The position numbers and the translations under genes are program-made. Shown in pieces: positions 61,855-64,000 of a DNA stretch of 64,000 nt. The stretch's first letter is position 1; each line of letters opens with the position of its first letter. The notes under the pieces are model-generated. The model saw only the letters and a program-made list of their open reading frames with translations, made no database searches and had not been told where the DNA came from. This stretch comes from Alphaproteobacteria bacterium (GTDB lineage: Bacteria > Myxococcota_A > UBA796 > GCA-2862545): contig JACKET010000020.1 in NCBI GenBank assembly GCA_020632875.1, positions 71,064-135,063 on the forward strand, written 5' to 3'.

Positions 61855-63195
61855 GTGGATCCGACCACCCGGGCGTGGAGGCGCCAGCAGGCGAACCGAC
61901 GGGCGGCAGAGGGCTGGGCGCCCGCGCTCCGCGCCGCGGTGGGCGGGCTGATCGTGCTGGCCCTGCTCGTGCCGCTGGTGAACCGCGTGTTCCTGGCGTG
62001 GGTGCGGGGCCCGGCCGACTTCGCGCCGTTCGCGATGGAGGGACTGCTGCTCCGCGCCGACATCGTCGTGATCGGGTGGCTCGCGATCGACGTGTACTCG
62101 GCGCTCATCCGCGGGGGAGACCGCGCGGTCCTCGCGATCTGGCCGGTCGATCCGGCGGGGGTCGTGCGATTCGAGCTGGTGCGCCTGGCGCGAGCCCGGC
62201 TGTTCCTGATCGCGGGGTGGGCCGTGCTGAGCGCCCCCGTGGCGCTCGCTTCCCCCGCGCTGTGGGCGCTCGGCGTCGTGCAGGTCGCGTGTGCGTGGGT
62301 CCTCGCGCTCGTCGCGTCGGCCATGGTGATCCTGCTGGCCGTCGACGTGTCGGAGGACGAGCGTGCCGCGCCGCTCCTCGACCTCGTGCGCGGCAACAAC
62401 CACCGGGCCCAGGCGGCCTTCCTGTACGCCCCCGGCATCGTGCTGGTCGCGGTGGGGGCCATCGTGAACGGCGCGGCGGTCGGCGTGCGCCGGCTCGTCG
62501 AGGGCGACCCGCTGGGTGCGCTGCTCATGGCCATCCCGCTCGTGGTCGCGGGCCTCGCGTGGATTCCCGTGCCGTCGCTCGCGCGGCGGAGCTGGTTCGA
62601 GGCGGGCACCGTGATGGCCGAGGTCGACGCCCGGTACGCGTTGATCGAAGAGCGCGAGGAGGCGCTGCGCGTCTACCTCGACTGGGCCGTGCGGTTCCTG
62701 CCGGCGGACGTGCGGCGCTACGCGCTGAAAGACCTCCGCCACGGCTGGCGCGCCCGCCGCACCTGGATCATGGGTGCGTGGCTCGTGGGGCTCGCCGCGC
62801 TGGTCGCCACATGGACCAAAGACCCCATCGGGCCCGTCCGCGCCGCGTCGATCGCGGTGATGGGGTGCTGGATCGTCGCGTCGGTCGGCGTGTTGCTGGA
62901 GGCGGACGAGCCGGAGTTCCTGAAGTCGTGGCTGCCGCCGGGTGGCGCGGCGAAGTGGGTCGGTCGGGCCGTGGTGCTGGGGCTGTGGCAGCAGCCGGCC
63001 GTCTGGCTGGGCGCCGTGGCCGCGGTGTTCCGCCAGGGGCTCGGCGCGGGCGGCCTGGTGCTCGGGGTGGGCGAGGTGTCCATCGCGCTGGCGGCCATCG
63101 CGTCCGTCGGGTGTGGGCTGCGCGGGGGGCTCCCGCTGTACGGGCCCGTGGCGGCGGCCGCTTCGGCCGTCGTGGTGATCGGAGTGCTGGGATGA
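61855..63195 (+). CDS. ABC-2-type transporter permease (446 aa)
   Basis: GTG start at 61855, 5 bp after the miaB stop, begins VDPTTRAWRRQQ; no better start is in frame before the first helix. There are about ten hydrophobic segments in two groups with a cytoplasmic middle part (about 235-305; FLPADVRRYALKDLRHGWRARR), as in ABC-2 exporters with paired halves. The stop overlaps the ATPase start (ATGA), which is the strongest evidence that it is the membrane partner of that ATPase. Substrate unknown. Confidence 0.75.
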   Translation: MDPTTRAWRRQQANRRAAEGWAPALRAAVGGLIVLALLVPLVNRVFLAWVRGPADFAPFAMEGLLLRADIVVIGWLAIDVYSALIRGGDRAVLAIWPVDPAGVVRFELVRLARARLFLIAGWAVLSAPVALASPALWALGVVQVACAWVLALVASAMVILLAVDVSEDERAAPLLDLVRGNNHRAQAAFLYAPGIVLVAVGAIVNGAAVGVRRLVEGDPLGALLMAIPLVVAGLAWIPVPSLARRSWFEAGTVMAEVDARYALIEEREEALRVYLDWAVRFLPADVRRYALKDLRHGWRARRTWIMGAWLVGLAALVATWTKDPIGPVRAASIAVMGCWIVASVGVLLEADEPEFLKSWLPPGGAAKWVGRAVVLGLWQQPAVWLGAVAAVFRQGLGAGGLVLGVGEVSIALAAIASVGCGLRGGLPLYGPVAAAASAVVVIGVLG

Positions 63196-63911
63196 GCATC
63201 GAGCTGGCGGGCGTGCGCAAGACCTTCGGCCCGGTCGTGGCGGTCGACCGCGTCGACCTGAAGCTCGAGCCCGGCACGTTCGTCGGGTTGATCGGGCACA
63301 ACGGCGCCGGCAAGAGCACGTGCCTCCGGATGATCACGGGCCTGCTCCGGCCCTCCGAGGGGCGCGTGCGCATCGCCGGCTTCGACGTGGTCGAGCAGCC
63401 GCTCGAGGCGCGGCGCCAGTTCGGCGCGGTGCCCGAGAACCCCGCGCTCTACGAGTACCTCACGGCACGCGAGTTCCTCGAGTTCATCGCCGAGGTGCGC
63501 GGGGGCGGGGACGTCGGCGCCGCGCTCGACCTCACGGGCCTCGGCGAGGACGCGGACCGGCTCATCCGGGAGTACAGCCAGGGCATGCGCCGCAAGACCG
63601 CGCTGGCGGCCGCGATGCTCGGCGAGCCGCCGGTCCTCGTGCTCGACGAGGCGCTGAACGGCCTCGATCCGCCCAGCGCCGCGCGGGTCAAGGCGGCTCT
63701 GCGCGGCGCCGCGGATCGCGGGCAGACCGTGCTCCTCTCGACGCACGTGCTCGAGACGGTCCAGGCGGTCGCCGACCGTGTGGTGATGCTGGCGCACGGC
63801 CGCGTCGTGGCCGACGAGCAGACCGCGCAGATGGCGCCGGGCGACCTCGAGCGGCTGTTCCTCGAGCGGCTCGAGGAGACCCGCGACGCGGGGAGCCGCG
63901 ACACCGTGTAG
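63192..63911 (+). CDS. ABC transporter ATP-binding protein (239 aa)
   Basis: Walker A GHNGAGKST (about 38-46), Q-loop in FGAVPENPALYEYLTA, signature YSQGMRRKTALAAAML (the YSxGM variant usual in ABC-2 exporters of the drug/natamycin-resistance group), Walker B PVLVLDEALNGLDPP and H-loop LLSTHVLE. It powers the permease encoded immediately upstream with a 4-nt overlap. The ATG at 63192 gives a normal N-terminus MSIELAGVRKTFG. Confidence 0.93.
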   Translation: MSIELAGVRKTFGPVVAVDRVDLKLEPGTFVGLIGHNGAGKSTCLRMITGLLRPSEGRVRIAGFDVVEQPLEARRQFGAVPENPALYEYLTAREFLEFIAEVRGGGDVGAALDLTGLGEDADRLIREYSQGMRRKTALAAAMLGEPPVLVLDEALNGLDPPSAARVKAALRGAADRGQTVLLSTHVLETVQAVADRVVMLAHGRVVADEQTAQMAPGDLERLFLERLEETRDAGSRDTV

Positions 63912-64000
63912 TCCTGGCCTCACCGTCGACCCTCCTGGTGGAGCGAGCGGGATCGGCCTCACGCAGATGACGCAGAAGGACGCAGATGACGCAGAAACGA
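63912..64000. repeat. Start of long inverted-repeat element, copy 3, cut by the window edge
   Basis: The last 44 bp carry two tandem GACGCAGATGACGCAGAA-type units, as in the left arms of the elements after pyrE and guaB. It lies just downstream of a plus-strand gene like the other two copies. Confidence 0.75.

Overview
The window is very GC-rich and reads as a chromosomal piece of a Gram-negative, myxobacterium-like organism (Myxococcota, formerly Deltaproteobacteria). The evidence is a cluster of Glt/Nfs-type gliding or sporulation envelope genes with several AgmX/PglI-type C-terminal domains, a MYXO-CTERM-like sorting tail (GCGC, hydrophobic stretch, RRR), FHA-domain signalling proteins, a kinase-AAA-TPR regulator, a long deltaproteobacterial-type C-terminal-processing protease and a TPR-associated TRAP transporter. 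No phage, plasmid or CRISPR locus is visible. Species cannot be named from sequence reading alone.

Layout. 0-9.3 kb: the 3' end of a long S41-type protease, a hypothetical protein, a PrsW-like membrane protease, a MATE exporter, a 273-bp inverted-repeat element, a CPBP protease/glutamine amidotransferase/membrane protein operon, and a divergent UvrA-like ATPase with a degenerate first zinc module. 9.3-15.7 kb: nadB, a MYXO-CTERM surface protein with an Asp-Thr/Ser/Ala stalk, a zinc-ribbon membrane protein, an aminopeptidase P-like enzyme, two small envelope proteins and pyrE. 16.3-22.6 kb (minus strand): tatT, dctP, a fused dctQM carrying a calcium-type DxDxDG insert, and a sulfatase lipoprotein. 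22.8-28 kb: guaB, acetoacetyl-CoA synthetase and an rplC gene standing apart from its usual ribosomal operon.

28-48.4 kb is the centrepiece: about 20 kb of minus-strand envelope genes. From 5' to 3' these are a TolQ/TolR/TonB motor, a TonB-dependent receptor with its own TonB-like domain, a lipoprotein, gltA/gltB (outer-membrane beta-barrels), gltC, gltD, gltE (TPR proteins), a GltG/J-like transducer, a CglF-like protein, an FHA-containing transducer, two soluble AgmX-domain proteins and a CglE-like barrel. In Myxococcus xanthus the glt genes are split over separate clusters, while the nfs paralogues form one operon. Here one continuous locus carries nearly all parts plus a motor.

48.5-51.3 kb holds tRNA-Cys, a lipoprotein gene and a 2.1-kb gene-free island of tandem and palindromic repeats. 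51.3-57.6 kb is a tight operon of a predicted pseudokinase-AAA-TPR protein, a Rieske oxygenase, a YciB-like membrane protein and an FHA histidine kinase. 57.7-63.9 kb carries a small possibly longin-like protein, a HerA-type ATPase with a coiled-coil tail, miaB and an ABC-2 transporter.

A family of long palindromic repeats built on GACGCAGATGACGCAGAA units occurs downstream of pyrE, guaB and the last ABC gene. One copy contains a smaller inverted-repeat element whose ends resemble those of the element near 4.8 kb.
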